Notes: generated from the sequence alone by a model not told the origin. Shown: positions 1 through 7,873, counted from the first letter of the stretch. The stretch: DNA of 12,923 bases from Methylobacter sp. (GCA_028714995.1 JAQTLI010000029.1:1-12923); one strand, 5' to 3'. Made by a program: numbers and translations.

Positions 1-433
1 ACGCTTTTTCCAGGGACTGCCCCGTTCTTTGTACTTTTGAATTTATACATGTTCTGCCATCTCGCAAAACAAATATAATTGGCATATCTTCCAGATAATT
101 ATTGAAAAACATATTGAGTATGTCTATTTTCAATTCTGGGTTAGCTGAGTTGTGATCTTCTAAACCAAATACCTGCTCTGTTGTAATTTTATTGCCCCAA
201 AGTGCGTTGGGGTGCTGATTTGCCTGTTGTTTGCAGGCAGACAAATAAGCTTCCACCCGTTTATGAAATAGTTCCGGACCTTGATAAGGCAATTTGTTCC
301 CCATCAAATAATCAACTGAGTAAAGTTCAAAGCCTACTTCTAATCCTGAGTGATAGTCGAGCAACGCTGCCAGTAAGCTCGTTCCTCCCCGGCCAGCACC
401 AACGATGTGAAACATAAAATTATCTTTTAACAT
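1..433 (-). CDS. Sulfotransferase, C-terminus cut by window edge
   Basis: This is the first ~144 residues of a PAPS-dependent sulfotransferase, which would move a sulfate group from PAPS to a sugar or other acceptor in the cytoplasm. The 5'-phosphosulfate loop is seen at residues 11-21 (VGAGRGGTSLL). The 3'-phosphate-binding segment is at about 121-132 (FVLRDGRTCINS, with Arg124 and Ser132). The start is ATG at 433, preceded by a GGAAGG ribosome binding site about 11 nt upstream; an in-frame TGA just upstream rules out an earlier start. It is the last visible gene of the sulfotransferase run, 39 bp beyond a truncated sulfotransferase fragment. The acceptor cannot be read from the sequence. 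The nucleotide-binding signature makes the family assignment firm; the role in polysaccharide sulfation is inferred from the neighbouring export genes. Confidence 0.85.
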   Translation of the reverse strand, partial: MLKDNFMFHIVGAGRGGTSLLAALLDYHSGLEVGFELYSVDYLMGNKLPYQGPELFHKRVEAYLSACKQQANQHPNALWGNKITTEQVFGLEDHNSANPELKIDILNMFFNNYLEDMPIIFVLRDGRTCINSKVQRTGQSLEKA

Positions 434-472
434 TTGCTTAATTTCCTTCCGTCATGACTAAAACCCGATAAT

Positions 473-613
473 TCATACATGCGCCTGTTTTAGTTCAATC
501 TCTGGATAACAACCATGATCCACGCCCATTGTCTGTATGGCATGTGTGATGGTGTTCATGCCGTTACGGTGCATGTCCAACACGACAATCAACTTCTGGT
601 TACTTTCGCGCAT
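473..613 (-). pseudogene. Truncated sulfotransferase N-terminal remnant
   Basis: A 46-codon frame opens with ATG at 613, inside the end of the upstream sulfotransferase, and stops with TGA at 473-475. Residues 8-36 resemble the N-terminus of the bacterial sulfotransferase group with the pattern LGMHRSGTSAxTRAL...GVDLG. Here the loop reads LDMHRNGMNTITHAI, so the glycine, serine and threonine that hold the phosphosulfate are changed. After Gly-Cys-Tyr-Pro the resemblance stops and the frame ends about 200 residues short. A second short frame (MYELSGFSHDG...) overlaps its end and may be the residual C-terminus after an internal deletion; that is a guess. The combination of lost catalytic residues and truncation points to a dead gene, not a functional small protein. 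Confidence 0.6.
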
Positions 614-1319
614 AAGGTGATTTTATCCAATTTGAAAAATCTTCTTGTAAATATCTCTCTAATGAAGCTATCCGATCTCGATAAATATCTTGAAGAACGG
701 GTATCAAACTCGGCCTTATCGCTGCACCATCACCCTCAAAAACTTTCTCTATTAGCTTTTGGTCATCCGATTTTTCAAAAAAACTTTCCAGTCCCACATG
801 ATTAAGAACCTTATTGGCAGCCAGAACAGGATCATTCTTGATAGTTTCATAACGCATAATAAGAAGCTGACTAGAAGGAAAAACACTTCGCCACTGACGA
901 ATACAAGTTTCATAATCACCTCTTACAAGCGATCCTTTAGAATTGAAATGGTCAATGAACCACTGATCTGAGGCTTCTTCATGCAACATTTCCGCTCTGC
1001 CCAAGGCCATTTTTGCAGATGACCAGGCCCGCTCGATTGGATTGCGGATCAAGTAAATTAAGCGAAGGTGCGGCATTAAATCGTAGACTTCTTGAATCAC
1101 GTCAATAGGCAGAAATCCATAGGCGGGTGTTATGTCGCCATTTATATAGGCTTCATTAGAGAAAAGTTGCTTATACCATTCAACACTACGTCCCCCGGGA
1201 TGATCCCAGAAATGAATTTCTTTCCCTCCTGGGAATGCTATGTTTGGATGTTTTGATAACGTATTGTAAAGCCAGCTGGTTGCGCATTTTTGGGCTCCAA
1301 TTCCCAGAAAATTTAGCAT
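600..1319 (-). CDS. Sulfotransferase family protein
   Basis: A 239-residue cytoplasmic sulfotransferase (Sulfotransfer_1 type) expected to use PAPS as sulfate donor. The 5'-phosphosulfate loop is at residues 6-19 (GIGAQKCATSWLYN, with Lys11). The KEIHFWD block follows at 33-39, then GDITPAY at 61-67, both typical of bacterial members related to heparan-sulfate and NodH-type enzymes. The 3'-phosphate-binding segment is at 90-101 (LIRNPIERAWSS, Arg92 and Ser100). A family-typical MRYE block follows in the second half. It is slightly shorter than many relatives (often 270-300 residues) but all key motifs are present. Its ATG overlaps the end of the preceding sulfotransferase by 7 bp, which suggests translational coupling. 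The start is fixed by the glycine loop beginning only six residues in. The acceptor is probably a sugar of the exported polysaccharide, by context only. Confidence 0.9.
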   Translation of the reverse strand: MLNFLGIGAQKCATSWLYNTLSKHPNIAFPGGKEIHFWDHPGGRSVEWYKQLFSNEAYINGDITPAYGFLPIDVIQEVYDLMPHLRLIYLIRNPIERAWSSAKMALGRAEMLHEEASDQWFIDHFNSKGSLVRGDYETCIRQWRSVFPSSQLLIMRYETIKNDPVLAANKVLNHVGLESFFEKSDDQKLIEKVFEGDGAAIRPSLIPVLQDIYRDRIASLERYLQEDFSNWIKSPYARK

Positions 1320-2095
1320 GAGTAGCCAAACCTCTTAAGCGCAGTTGTTGCTTGCTCAATAACCATTGGACTAAAATCTTGATTTATTGAATCTTGACGC
1401 ATTCTAGGTGGCCTGAGCGGCACATCCCAAACATTGGGCAACTTCAACCCAAGCGAAGCCCCAATGGCGGAAAATGCTTTGGAAGGGTTTTCGCAAGCAT
1501 CTTCGTAGCGCACAAGAAAATAGCGATCCCCCATAGTTTTACCGTAATCTGCGGCCGCATTATTTACGATAGTCCAAAGCAGCAAGGATCGCTCCTTTTT
1601 CGGCAAAGTTTGCATGTCATCTTGCAAAACATATGATCCATGCTTTTCTAGTTGTGCTTGGTTGTCTGAAGTAGACATTGCTACACCATCTCGCACCACA
1701 TGCACGAAGCGCAAGCCGGGAATAAGGGAATCAAGTATGGGTAATAGGTAGATACTACGAGGATTCTTCCAACCCCAGTGATGAGCATCCAGGGAGTTCC
1801 GGCGATGATTTATCATCGCAGCCAGTAGCTCGTCTGCAAGATGTTGATAGTTGACGGACAACCCCACCAGGTATTGGTTGATATATCGTTCGTATAACGG
1901 CACAAACGCCAGAGCATCCTCTGATACGTTTAAATGCAGCCCCATGGAAACCCCAAGATTCTTTAGCAACTGTACTACCAGGCGTGTTCCTGAACCACCT
2001 ACGCCGCCGACAATTAGTGGTGGTTGCAGGTGATTTTCTGTCAGATATTGTGTAATGGGGAAATCAATGCTATGTAGATTTATTGGACTGTACAT
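1313..2095 (-). CDS. Sulfotransferase family protein, divergent
   Basis: A 260-residue sulfotransferase-like protein. A glycine-rich nucleotide loop is seen at residues 28-40 (IVGGVGGSGTRLV) and a 3'-phosphate-binding segment at 130-143 (FVHVVRDGVAMSTS, Arg135). A YFLVRYEDACENPSKAF-like block, typical of these enzymes, lies in the last third. It is only distantly like its two neighbours, so the array is not made of recent copies. The ATG at 2095 has no clear ribosome binding site, but no other start keeps the loop intact. It opens the sulfotransferase run after a 219-bp AT-rich gap behind the radical SAM gene and overlaps the next sulfotransferase by 7 bp. Function is PAPS-dependent sulfation by family; the acceptor is unknown. 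Confidence 0.85.
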   Translation of the reverse strand: MYSPINLHSIDFPITQYLTENHLQPPLIVGGVGGSGTRLVVQLLKNLGVSMGLHLNVSEDALAFVPLYERYINQYLVGLSVNYQHLADELLAAMINHRRNSLDAHHWGWKNPRSIYLLPILDSLIPGLRFVHVVRDGVAMSTSDNQAQLEKHGSYVLQDDMQTLPKKERSLLLWTIVNNAAADYGKTMGDRYFLVRYEDACENPSKAFSAIGASLGLKLPNVWDVPLRPPRMRQDSINQDFSPMVIEQATTALKRFGYSC

Positions 2096-2211
2096 AAAAT
2101 GTTATTAAATAAAATTCACGACTCTACGCTTTGCATTCACGCCATCAAAACCTAAATCAAATCTTTATTGGATAAGGTAAAATTTGGATGGGCTATTTCA
2201 TTCTTTCAACA

Positions 2212-2282
2212 AGAGTTCACCAGATATAAGCAAGCGTTGCATTTATGACTTGAATCTGCGCCTTAATAAAGTCGTGAACTCT
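2212..2282. repeat. 9-bp inverted repeat in the gap before the sulfotransferases
   Basis: AGAGTTCAC at 2212-2220 is matched by its exact reverse complement GTGAACTCT at 2274-2282, with 53 bp between. It lies just after the stop of the radical SAM gene (2315) in minus-strand transcription. The arms are AT-rich, the loop is long and no U-run follows, so it is not a convincing terminator. It may be chance or a weak mRNA structure. Confidence 0.3.
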
Positions 2283-2314
2283 GTATATGACAAAAACCAG
2301 CTTTAGCCGTCAAG

Positions 2315-3298
2315 TCATCTTTGAAAAATTGATGGATTATAGCCTTCATACAATTCTGAATCGGACAAGCCGGATTTTCGATGATAGATTCTAAGTGTTC
2401 GAGTCCTTTCGTAGTTTTTATCGACGATTCTCAAGGCTTGGTTCTCATTGTCACACCAGCAAGCAGACACCGGACAAATCGTATCTTCGGTTTGCAATTT
2501 TAGCGTTCCATCGATTATATTGCCGATGCTTTTCTTTATTCCGCTACAAGGGAAAACATCTCCTTGGGGGTTGATATAAATGTACTGATGTCCTGCCGAA
2601 CATAGCATGCCTTTCGTTTCACTGGATTCAAGCAACATTTTGTAGCTATGTGGTGAATCCCAAAGATCTTTTAATTCAGAAAGTTCGTTCAAGGTGTAGT
2701 CACGTGGATAATCTAAAGAAGAATCGGCACCTTGAACGCCGGCCAGCTTGCCTATTAGACCGTTCATGAGCAAAGGAATACCCAAATCATCGCATCTTTG
2801 CTTGTATTGTTTAATTATGTCTATTTTTTGCGGTAATGCTACATAGCCTATATAAAGATTAACACCCTTATCTTTGATTTTTCTTGCTTTTTCAAAAAAA
2901 CCATCGATATCTTTAATCACCGTATCATGTAATGTACATCCCATACCAAGCTTACTGGTATCAAGCGAATCTAAAAAAGGCTCAATCGTTCGTTTCCAGC
3001 TGGCAACAAGATTGGTAGAAAAACTGACACCAAAGATATTACTATTGCTATTACAAATATCGTTGATGCCTTTCATTATGTCATCGCTGGTAAAAACTTC
3101 ACCGCCCACACCGATTCTAAGACAGATTCGATTAGGCAATTTTTTTAGATTTTCTATGACCAGCTGATAACTTGTTGTATCAAAGATATTTTCTCGTTCT
3201 TTCCATTGTGCAATGCAGTACGGACAATCCAAATTGCATTTATGGTATTTAATTTGGTATCTAACACCAAGATACGGAAGTTTATCGATAGAGTTCAT
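2315..3298 (-). CDS. Radical SAM protein with SPASM/twitch-like C-terminus
   Basis: A 327-residue radical SAM enzyme. The [4Fe-4S]/SAM motif is at residues 21-28 (C21-x3-C25-x2-C28, with Tyr27 before the last Cys), close to the N-terminus as usual. A GVGGEVF stretch at 63-69 matches the SAM-binding GGE motif. The C-terminal part carries further cysteines at 233, 251, 275, 280 and 282 around a YINPQGDVFPCSG block, the layout of a twitch/SPASM domain that holds an extra iron-sulfur cluster and often binds peptide or sugar-like substrates. By family it cleaves SAM to a 5'-deoxyadenosyl radical and abstracts hydrogen from a substrate. It sits between the ABC exporter and the sulfotransferases, so the substrate is probably part of the glycan or its precursor, though SPASM enzymes more often act on peptides. 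No precursor peptide was seen beside it. The reaction is unknown. Confidence 0.85.
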   Translation of the reverse strand: MNSIDKLPYLGVRYQIKYHKCNLDCPYCIAQWKERENIFDTTSYQLVIENLKKLPNRICLRIGVGGEVFTSDDIMKGINDICNSNSNIFGVSFSTNLVASWKRTIEPFLDSLDTSKLGMGCTLHDTVIKDIDGFFEKARKIKDKGVNLYIGYVALPQKIDIIKQYKQRCDDLGIPLLMNGLIGKLAGVQGADSSLDYPRDYTLNELSELKDLWDSPHSYKMLLESSETKGMLCSAGHQYIYINPQGDVFPCSGIKKSIGNIIDGTLKLQTEDTICPVSACWCDNENQALRIVDKNYERTRTLRIYHRKSGLSDSELYEGYNPSIFQR

Positions 3299-3374
3299 AT
3301 AAGTTTCAGCCTATGGGCACAGGAATGGTTAGTACAATTTTTTTAAAACTTGACGAGTGTGCAAACTGGACTTG

Positions 3375-4637
3375 TCAAATGGATAGCTGATGTATATCTA
3401 ATGCAACTGGACCTAGAAAATCACCATTTGATCCACTAACCTCAAACATTAAAACCCCCACTTGCTTATCAATAGGCATCATAAGTTGATCAGAACGCCT
3501 GTCTTCAAGTCTAGCCGTGACATGGTAGCGTCCAGGCGTAAAACAAATGGGTATATCTATATCGACTTTTGCCCGTTTAATCCCACCGCCCGAGCTCTTG
3601 CCATCGAGATTAAAATGGCGTCCTCCTATATTAACCATCCTCTGATCCTGAATCAACAAACTAAGCCTTGGATAGAGAACAGTGTCTTTATAAGTTACTT
3701 CAATCGTGACTCTTGCAAGCCCTCCCATTTTAAAAATGGCTGATTGCCCACCATCGGGCTCAAACTGTATGCTTTCAATTTTCCCATCGTCAGTACCAAA
3801 TGCAATTCCACGTCTCTTTCCTAGGAAAGGCTTAACAGTAACCCTTTGTTTAGCTGCCTGATTTCGCTTCTGCTCATCTCGTATATCTATAAAGTATAGC
3901 TCTGCGATCTCTTCAGGGGACCCCTGAACACGCTTGCTCCCTGATTGCAAATATATTGCGCTTTCGCAAAAATTCTTCACCATGGACATATCATGAGAAA
4001 CGAAGAGGAGTGTCGTTCCGCTCTGGGTCAAGGATTGCAACCTTTCCATGCACTTGAATTGGAAGGCCGCATCCCCCACTGCCAAGGCTTCGTCCACAAT
4101 CAATATATCAGGCTCCACACATACCGAAATGGCAAATGCCAACCGAACTGTCATGCCACTGGAATAGGTCTTGACAGGCTGATCAATAAACTCACCGATA
4201 CCGGCAAACTCGGTTATTTCCTCAAAACGCTCATCTACTTCACTCTGATTCAGACCAAGCACTGCCGCATTCATGTAGACGTTTTCCCGCCCAGTAAACT
4301 CGGGGTTGAAGCCTGACCCAAGCTCCAGCAACGCTGCGATTCGGCCATTGGTTTGAATGCTGCCACTGGTGGGATTGAGCGTACCACAGATCATTTGCAG
4401 CAGGGTAGATTTACCGCTGCCATTGCGCCCGATAATGCCGACAGTTTCGCCTTTTTTGACTTCAAACGACACATCTTTGAGTGCCCAGAATTCGCGAAAG
4501 TATTGCTTGGATGGCTGCCTTGCCAAGCGTTGCAGACGGGGAAGGACAAATTGCTTGAGCCTGTCACGCGGAGCATCGTAAATATGGTAGCACTTGCTAA
4601 GGTTGCTAACCCGGATAGCTATATCATTAGAGGACAT
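3375..4637 (-). CDS. wzt: ABC transporter ATP-binding protein with Wzt-type C-terminal domain
   Basis: This 420-residue protein is the ATPase subunit of a polysaccharide ABC exporter that, with the permease next to it, moves undecaprenyl-linked glycan across the inner membrane. Walker A is at residues 70-78 (GRNGSGKST), the ABC signature at 158-164 (YSSGMTV), Walker B at 178-183 (ILIVDE) and the switch histidine at 215. An immunoglobulin-like Wzt C-terminal domain (about 265-420) follows; in known Wzt proteins it reads the modified end of the glycan before export. The ATG at 4637 is preferred over a TTG two codons upstream because the AGGAAGGGG ribosome binding site is correctly spaced (about 7 nt) only for the ATG. 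It overlaps the permease gene by 11 bp. What the C-terminal domain recognises here is not known; a sulfate-bearing end is one possibility. Confidence 0.93.
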   Translation of the reverse strand: MSSNDIAIRVSNLSKCYHIYDAPRDRLKQFVLPRLQRLARQPSKQYFREFWALKDVSFEVKKGETVGIIGRNGSGKSTLLQMICGTLNPTSGSIQTNGRIAALLELGSGFNPEFTGRENVYMNAAVLGLNQSEVDERFEEITEFAGIGEFIDQPVKTYSSGMTVRLAFAISVCVEPDILIVDEALAVGDAAFQFKCMERLQSLTQSGTTLLFVSHDMSMVKNFCESAIYLQSGSKRVQGSPEEIAELYFIDIRDEQKRNQAAKQRVTVKPFLGKRRGIAFGTDDGKIESIQFEPDGGQSAIFKMGGLARVTIEVTYKDTVLYPRLSLLIQDQRMVNIGGRHFNLDGKSSGGGIKRAKVDIDIPICFTPGRYHVTARLEDRRSDQLMMPIDKQVGVLMFEVSGSNGDFLGPVALDIHQLSI

Positions 4638-5481
4638 CGGCAAACCCCTTCCTGGTTATTTGGAACCAGGCGTAGCCTGCCCATGCAATGGCGGTGGCAG
4701 CAAGGGTGTACCCGCCCAAACCCATCCAGTTTGGCAAATGCCCCCAGATCAGCACTTCTCGCGCTTGCTCGATAATGAAGGTGAGCGGGTTGGCCATGAT
4801 GAATGGACGGACCCTTTCTGGCACTGCAGCCACCGGGTAAAAGACAGGGGACAGGAACATCAACACGGAGGTGATGATGCCGATTGTTTGCCCCACATCA
4901 CGCAGGAATACACCCAGGGATGCAAGCATCCAGGAAAGGCCAAGCGTGAGAATAACGAGCGGTAGCAATACAAACGGAATGAAAATCACTGTCCAGTGCA
5001 GATAACCGTTAAACAAGACAAAAGCAGCGAGCAGCACGCCCAGGCTGATGAAGTTGTGAAAAAGCGCTGCACCCATGGCAATGACCGGCAGGATATCCAA
5101 CGGAAACACGACCTTTTTGACATAATTGACGTTAGAGAGGATCAATCCGGGGGCGCGGTTGAGTACCTCGCTAAATAGGCTAAGCACGATCATCCCAACA
5201 AAAAGAACCACGGCAAATTGCATTTTGCTATCTTCACCACCAATCCCATCCCAGCGAGATTTGAAAATCTCGGAGAATACGAAAGTATACACCACCAGCA
5301 TGAACACGGGATTGAAGAAGGACCAGGCCAGCCCCATGGCCGAGCCTTTATAGCGGCCAACCACTTCGCGTTTTGTCATTTGCACGATGAGCTGGCGGTT
5401 GCGCCAGAGACTTTTGCCCATTGCCAAGAGGGATGTGGGTTGGGCTGCGTGGGGGTTGATTGATGCTGGAGAGTGGGTCAT
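4627..5481 (-). CDS. wzm: ABC-2 type polysaccharide export permease
   Basis: A 284-residue inner-membrane protein of the ABC-2 polysaccharide exporter family, the channel partner of the downstream ATPase. The N-terminal part has the family's amphipathic LIVQMTKREVVGRYKGSAMG segment before the first helix. About six hydrophobic segments follow, including FAVVLFVGMIVLSLF and FIPFVLLPLVILTLGLSWML. A TSVLMFLSPVFYPV stretch near residue 215 and a final helix with positive residues after it complete the topology. Its ATG overlaps the rfbC stop codon (ATGA) and its end overlaps wzt, so the two subunits are very likely co-translated. It would export a rhamnose-containing O-antigen or capsule chain finished on the cytoplasmic side. 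Length and motifs fit the family well. Confidence 0.93.
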   Translation of the reverse strand: MTHSPASINPHAAQPTSLLAMGKSLWRNRQLIVQMTKREVVGRYKGSAMGLAWSFFNPVFMLVVYTFVFSEIFKSRWDGIGGEDSKMQFAVVLFVGMIVLSLFSEVLNRAPGLILSNVNYVKKVVFPLDILPVIAMGAALFHNFISLGVLLAAFVLFNGYLHWTVIFIPFVLLPLVILTLGLSWMLASLGVFLRDVGQTIGIITSVLMFLSPVFYPVAAVPERVRPFIMANPLTFIIEQAREVLIWGHLPNWMGLGGYTLAATAIAWAGYAWFQITRKGFADVL

Positions 5482-6023
5482 GCAAAGTACTCCGCTTCTG
5501 CCAATGGTTTAGCTTGTTGATCTTTCGCGGACAAAGTAGGTTCGCCGTGGATGGGCCATTGGATATTGATGGCGGGGTCGTTCCAGGCAATACTGCGCTC
5601 GAATTCTGGCGCCCAGTAGTCAGTGGTTTTATAGAGAAAATCTGCAGTATCCGAAATGACCACAAAGCCATGCGCGAAACCTTCGGGTACCCAAAAAATG
5701 CGCTTGTTTTCGGCGGACAGTTCTACTGCGACATGCTGCCCAAAGGTGGGCGAGCTGCAGCGGATGTCCACAGCCACGTCAAATACCGCACCCTGTACTA
5801 CGCGCACCAGCTTGCCCTGGGGTTGCTGAATTTGATAATGCAGGCCACGCAGTACATTTTTCGCCGATCGCGAGTGGTTGTCTTGTACGAAATCGACATC
5901 ACTTCCTGTCAGTTCGGCAAATTGGCGGCGGTTGAAACTTTCAAAAAAGAAGCCACGCTCGTCGCCAAATACTTTGGGTTCGATGATGACTACCTCGGGT
6001 ATGGCGGTGGAAATAACTTTCAC
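5478..6023 (-). CDS. rfbC: dTDP-4-dehydrorhamnose 3,5-epimerase
   Basis: A 181-residue RmlC enzyme, a cupin that epimerises dTDP-4-keto-6-deoxyglucose at C3 and C5, the third step of dTDP-L-rhamnose synthesis. Visible hallmarks are FGDERGFFFESFN at 19-31, the catalytic histidine block VLRGLHYQ at 57-64 (His62), WVPEGFAHGF at 111-120 and the C-terminal LSAKDQQAKPL segment with the partner aspartate. Length matches the family (about 180). The start is GTG at 6023, overlapping the rfbA stop as GTGA, with a strong GAAGGGGGG ribosome binding site upstream. It is co-transcribed with rfbA and wzm through 4-bp overlaps on both sides. Confidence 0.96.
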   Translation of the reverse strand: MKVISTAIPEVVIIEPKVFGDERGFFFESFNRRQFAELTGSDVDFVQDNHSRSAKNVLRGLHYQIQQPQGKLVRVVQGAVFDVAVDIRCSSPTFGQHVAVELSAENKRIFWVPEGFAHGFVVISDTADFLYKTTDYWAPEFERSIAWNDPAINIQWPIHGEPTLSAKDQQAKPLAEAEYFA

Positions 6024-6907
6024 GGCTGCCCCCCTTCTTTCAGCAAACGCTGCAAATATTGTCCGTAGCTGTTTTTGGCAAGCGGTTGCGCCAGTTTTTC
6101 TAGTTGCTCAGCGTCGATGAAGCCTTTGCGGTAAGCAATTTCTTCCGGACAAGCCACCTTCAAGCCCTGTCGATGTTCGATAGTCTCGATGAAATTGCTG
6201 GCTTCAATCAGGCTCTCGTGGGTGCCAGTGTCAAGCCAGGCGTAACCCCGACCCATGATTTCCACATTGAGTTGGTTGCGTTCAAGATATATACGGTTCA
6301 GGTCGGTAATCTCCAACTCGCCACGTGCAGAAGGCTTGAGGTTGGCAGCGAAGTCGATGACCTGGTTATCATAGAAATACAAACCCGTGACTGCATAGTT
6401 GCTTTTGGGGCTTGTGGGCTTTTCTTCCAGACTGGTAGCGCGGCCTTGCACGTCGAAGGCTACTACGCCGTAACGCTCAGGATCTTGCACGTGATAGGCG
6501 AAAACGGTAGCACCTTTATTGCACACAATGGCTTGCTCAAGCTGGGTTTGCAGGTCGTGGCCATAGAAGATGTTATCCCCCAGCACCAAGGCGCTTGGAG
6601 CGTTGCCAACGAAGTCTTTGCCGATAATAAAGGCTTGGGCAAGGCCGTCCGGGCTGGGTTGCACGGCATATTGCAGGTTGAGACCCCACTCGCTGCCGTC
6701 GCCGAACAGTTGCTCAAAACGCGGAGTATCCTGTGGCGTAGAAATAATGAGAATGTCACGAATACCCGCCAACATCAGGGTGCTGAGCGGATAGTAGATC
6801 ATGGACTTGTCGTAGACCGGCAGAAGCTGCTTTGAGACGGCTTTTGTGACCGGGTAAAGCCGGGTGCCGGAGCCCCCGGCAAGAATAATACCTTTACGTT
6901 GGGTCAT
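6020..6907 (-). CDS. rfbA: Glucose-1-phosphate thymidylyltransferase
   Basis: A 295-residue RmlA enzyme that joins glucose-1-phosphate and dTTP to make dTDP-glucose, the entry step to dTDP-L-rhamnose. The nucleotide-binding GGSGTRLYPVT signature is at residues 11-21, followed by SKQLLPVYDKSMIYYPLSTLM. The sugar-binding VLGDNIFYGHDL segment lies near 107-118 and EEKPTSPKSNYAVTGLYFYD in the middle. The C-terminal part carries the WLDTGTHESL block, typical of full-length RmlA. The ATG at 6907 overlaps the rfbD stop (ATGA). Length is as expected for the short, rhamnose-pathway form of the family. Confidence 0.97.
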   Translation of the reverse strand: MTQRKGIILAGGSGTRLYPVTKAVSKQLLPVYDKSMIYYPLSTLMLAGIRDILIISTPQDTPRFEQLFGDGSEWGLNLQYAVQPSPDGLAQAFIIGKDFVGNAPSALVLGDNIFYGHDLQTQLEQAIVCNKGATVFAYHVQDPERYGVVAFDVQGRATSLEEKPTSPKSNYAVTGLYFYDNQVIDFAANLKPSARGELEITDLNRIYLERNQLNVEIMGRGYAWLDTGTHESLIEASNFIETIEHRQGLKVACPEEIAYRKGFIDAEQLEKLAQPLAKNSYGQYLQRLLKEGGQP

Positions 6908-7806
6908 AATTGTTTCTCAAGAAATTCAGTAAGCATACGTGCGACCCCTGTTTGCCAATGGGGCAAATCCAGGTCGAAGGTGTTTTGCAGTTTGCATGCA
7001 TTCAGGCGTGAGTTAAGTGGGCGCTTGGCTGCCGTAGGAAAGGCGCTGGTAGGCACTGACTGGATTGCATCTTGCGCAACTTTTATTTCGATACCGAATT
7101 GACGGGCAAAATCAATGATGAAACTGGCGTAGCCGTGCCAACTGGTCTCGCCCCCTGCCACCAAATGATACAGGCCGCTGACGTCAGGACGCTGCAAAGC
7201 CGCGCGAATGGCATGAGCGGTTACATCCGCCAGCAAATCGGCACCAGTGGGCGCTCCGATCTGGTCGTTGATAACGGAGAGGCAATCTCGCTCTTGAGCC
7301 AGCCGCAGCATGGTTTTGGCAAAGTTGCCGCCACGCGCGGCATAAACCCAGCTGGTGCGAAAGATGAGGTGTTGGCAGCCGGTAGCACGGATAGCCTCTT
7401 CACCTTCCAGCTTGGTTTTGCCGTAGACACTCAGGGGGCCGGTGGGGTCAGTTTCCAGCCATGGCCTGTCGCCACTGCCGTCAAACACGTAGTCGGTGGA
7501 ATAATGAATAAGCCAGGCACCACTACGCTTGGCTTCTTGAGCCAAAGCTCCCGGGGCCAGCGCGTTAATGGTCCGGGCTAATTCGGGCTCACTTTCAGCT
7601 TTGTCGACGGCAGTATGGGCTGCCGCATTGACGATAATGTCCGGGGCGGCGGCGCGAACAGTTTGGGCGATACCTTGCAGATTGGTGAAGTCGCCACACA
7701 GATCCTGGCTATCAGCACCCAGTGCCACCAGCTCGCCCAAGGGCGCAAGGCTGCGTTGCAACTCCCAGCCGACTTGGCCATTTTTACCGAACAGCAGGAT
7801 TTTCAC
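6904..7806 (-). CDS. rfbD: dTDP-4-dehydrorhamnose reductase
   Basis: A 300-residue RmlD enzyme that reduces dTDP-4-keto-L-rhamnose to dTDP-L-rhamnose, the last step of the pathway. The NAD(P)H-binding loop is at residues 7-13 (GKNGQVG), with IIVNAAAHTAVDKAE at 58-72, the STDYVFDG block at 103-110 and the catalytic YGKTK at 128-132 (Tyr128, Lys132). The start is GTG at 7806, with an AGGGA ribosome binding site about 10 nt upstream; an earlier start is unnecessary because the Rossmann strand begins at residue 2. It follows rfbB after a 67-bp gap, the only sizeable spacing within the rhamnose block, and overlaps rfbA by 4 bp. Confidence 0.96.
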   Translation of the reverse strand: MKILLFGKNGQVGWELQRSLAPLGELVALGADSQDLCGDFTNLQGIAQTVRAAAPDIIVNAAAHTAVDKAESEPELARTINALAPGALAQEAKRSGAWLIHYSTDYVFDGSGDRPWLETDPTGPLSVYGKTKLEGEEAIRATGCQHLIFRTSWVYAARGGNFAKTMLRLAQERDCLSVINDQIGAPTGADLLADVTAHAIRAALQRPDVSGLYHLVAGGETSWHGYASFIIDFARQFGIEIKVAQDAIQSVPTSAFPTAAKRPLNSRLNACKLQNTFDLDLPHWQTGVARMLTEFLEKQL

Positions 7807-7873
7807 GTCGAGCTATCCCTGCCTGATACCCTTCTGGCGACTACGCCGTGCAAATTTGCTCTCGGCGTCTTTC

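Noticed and set aside
202..805. Plus-strand frames of 71 and 96 codons over the sulfotransferase genes
   Set aside because: They are antisense to sulfotransferase sequences with clear nucleotide-binding motifs, and have no motifs of their own.
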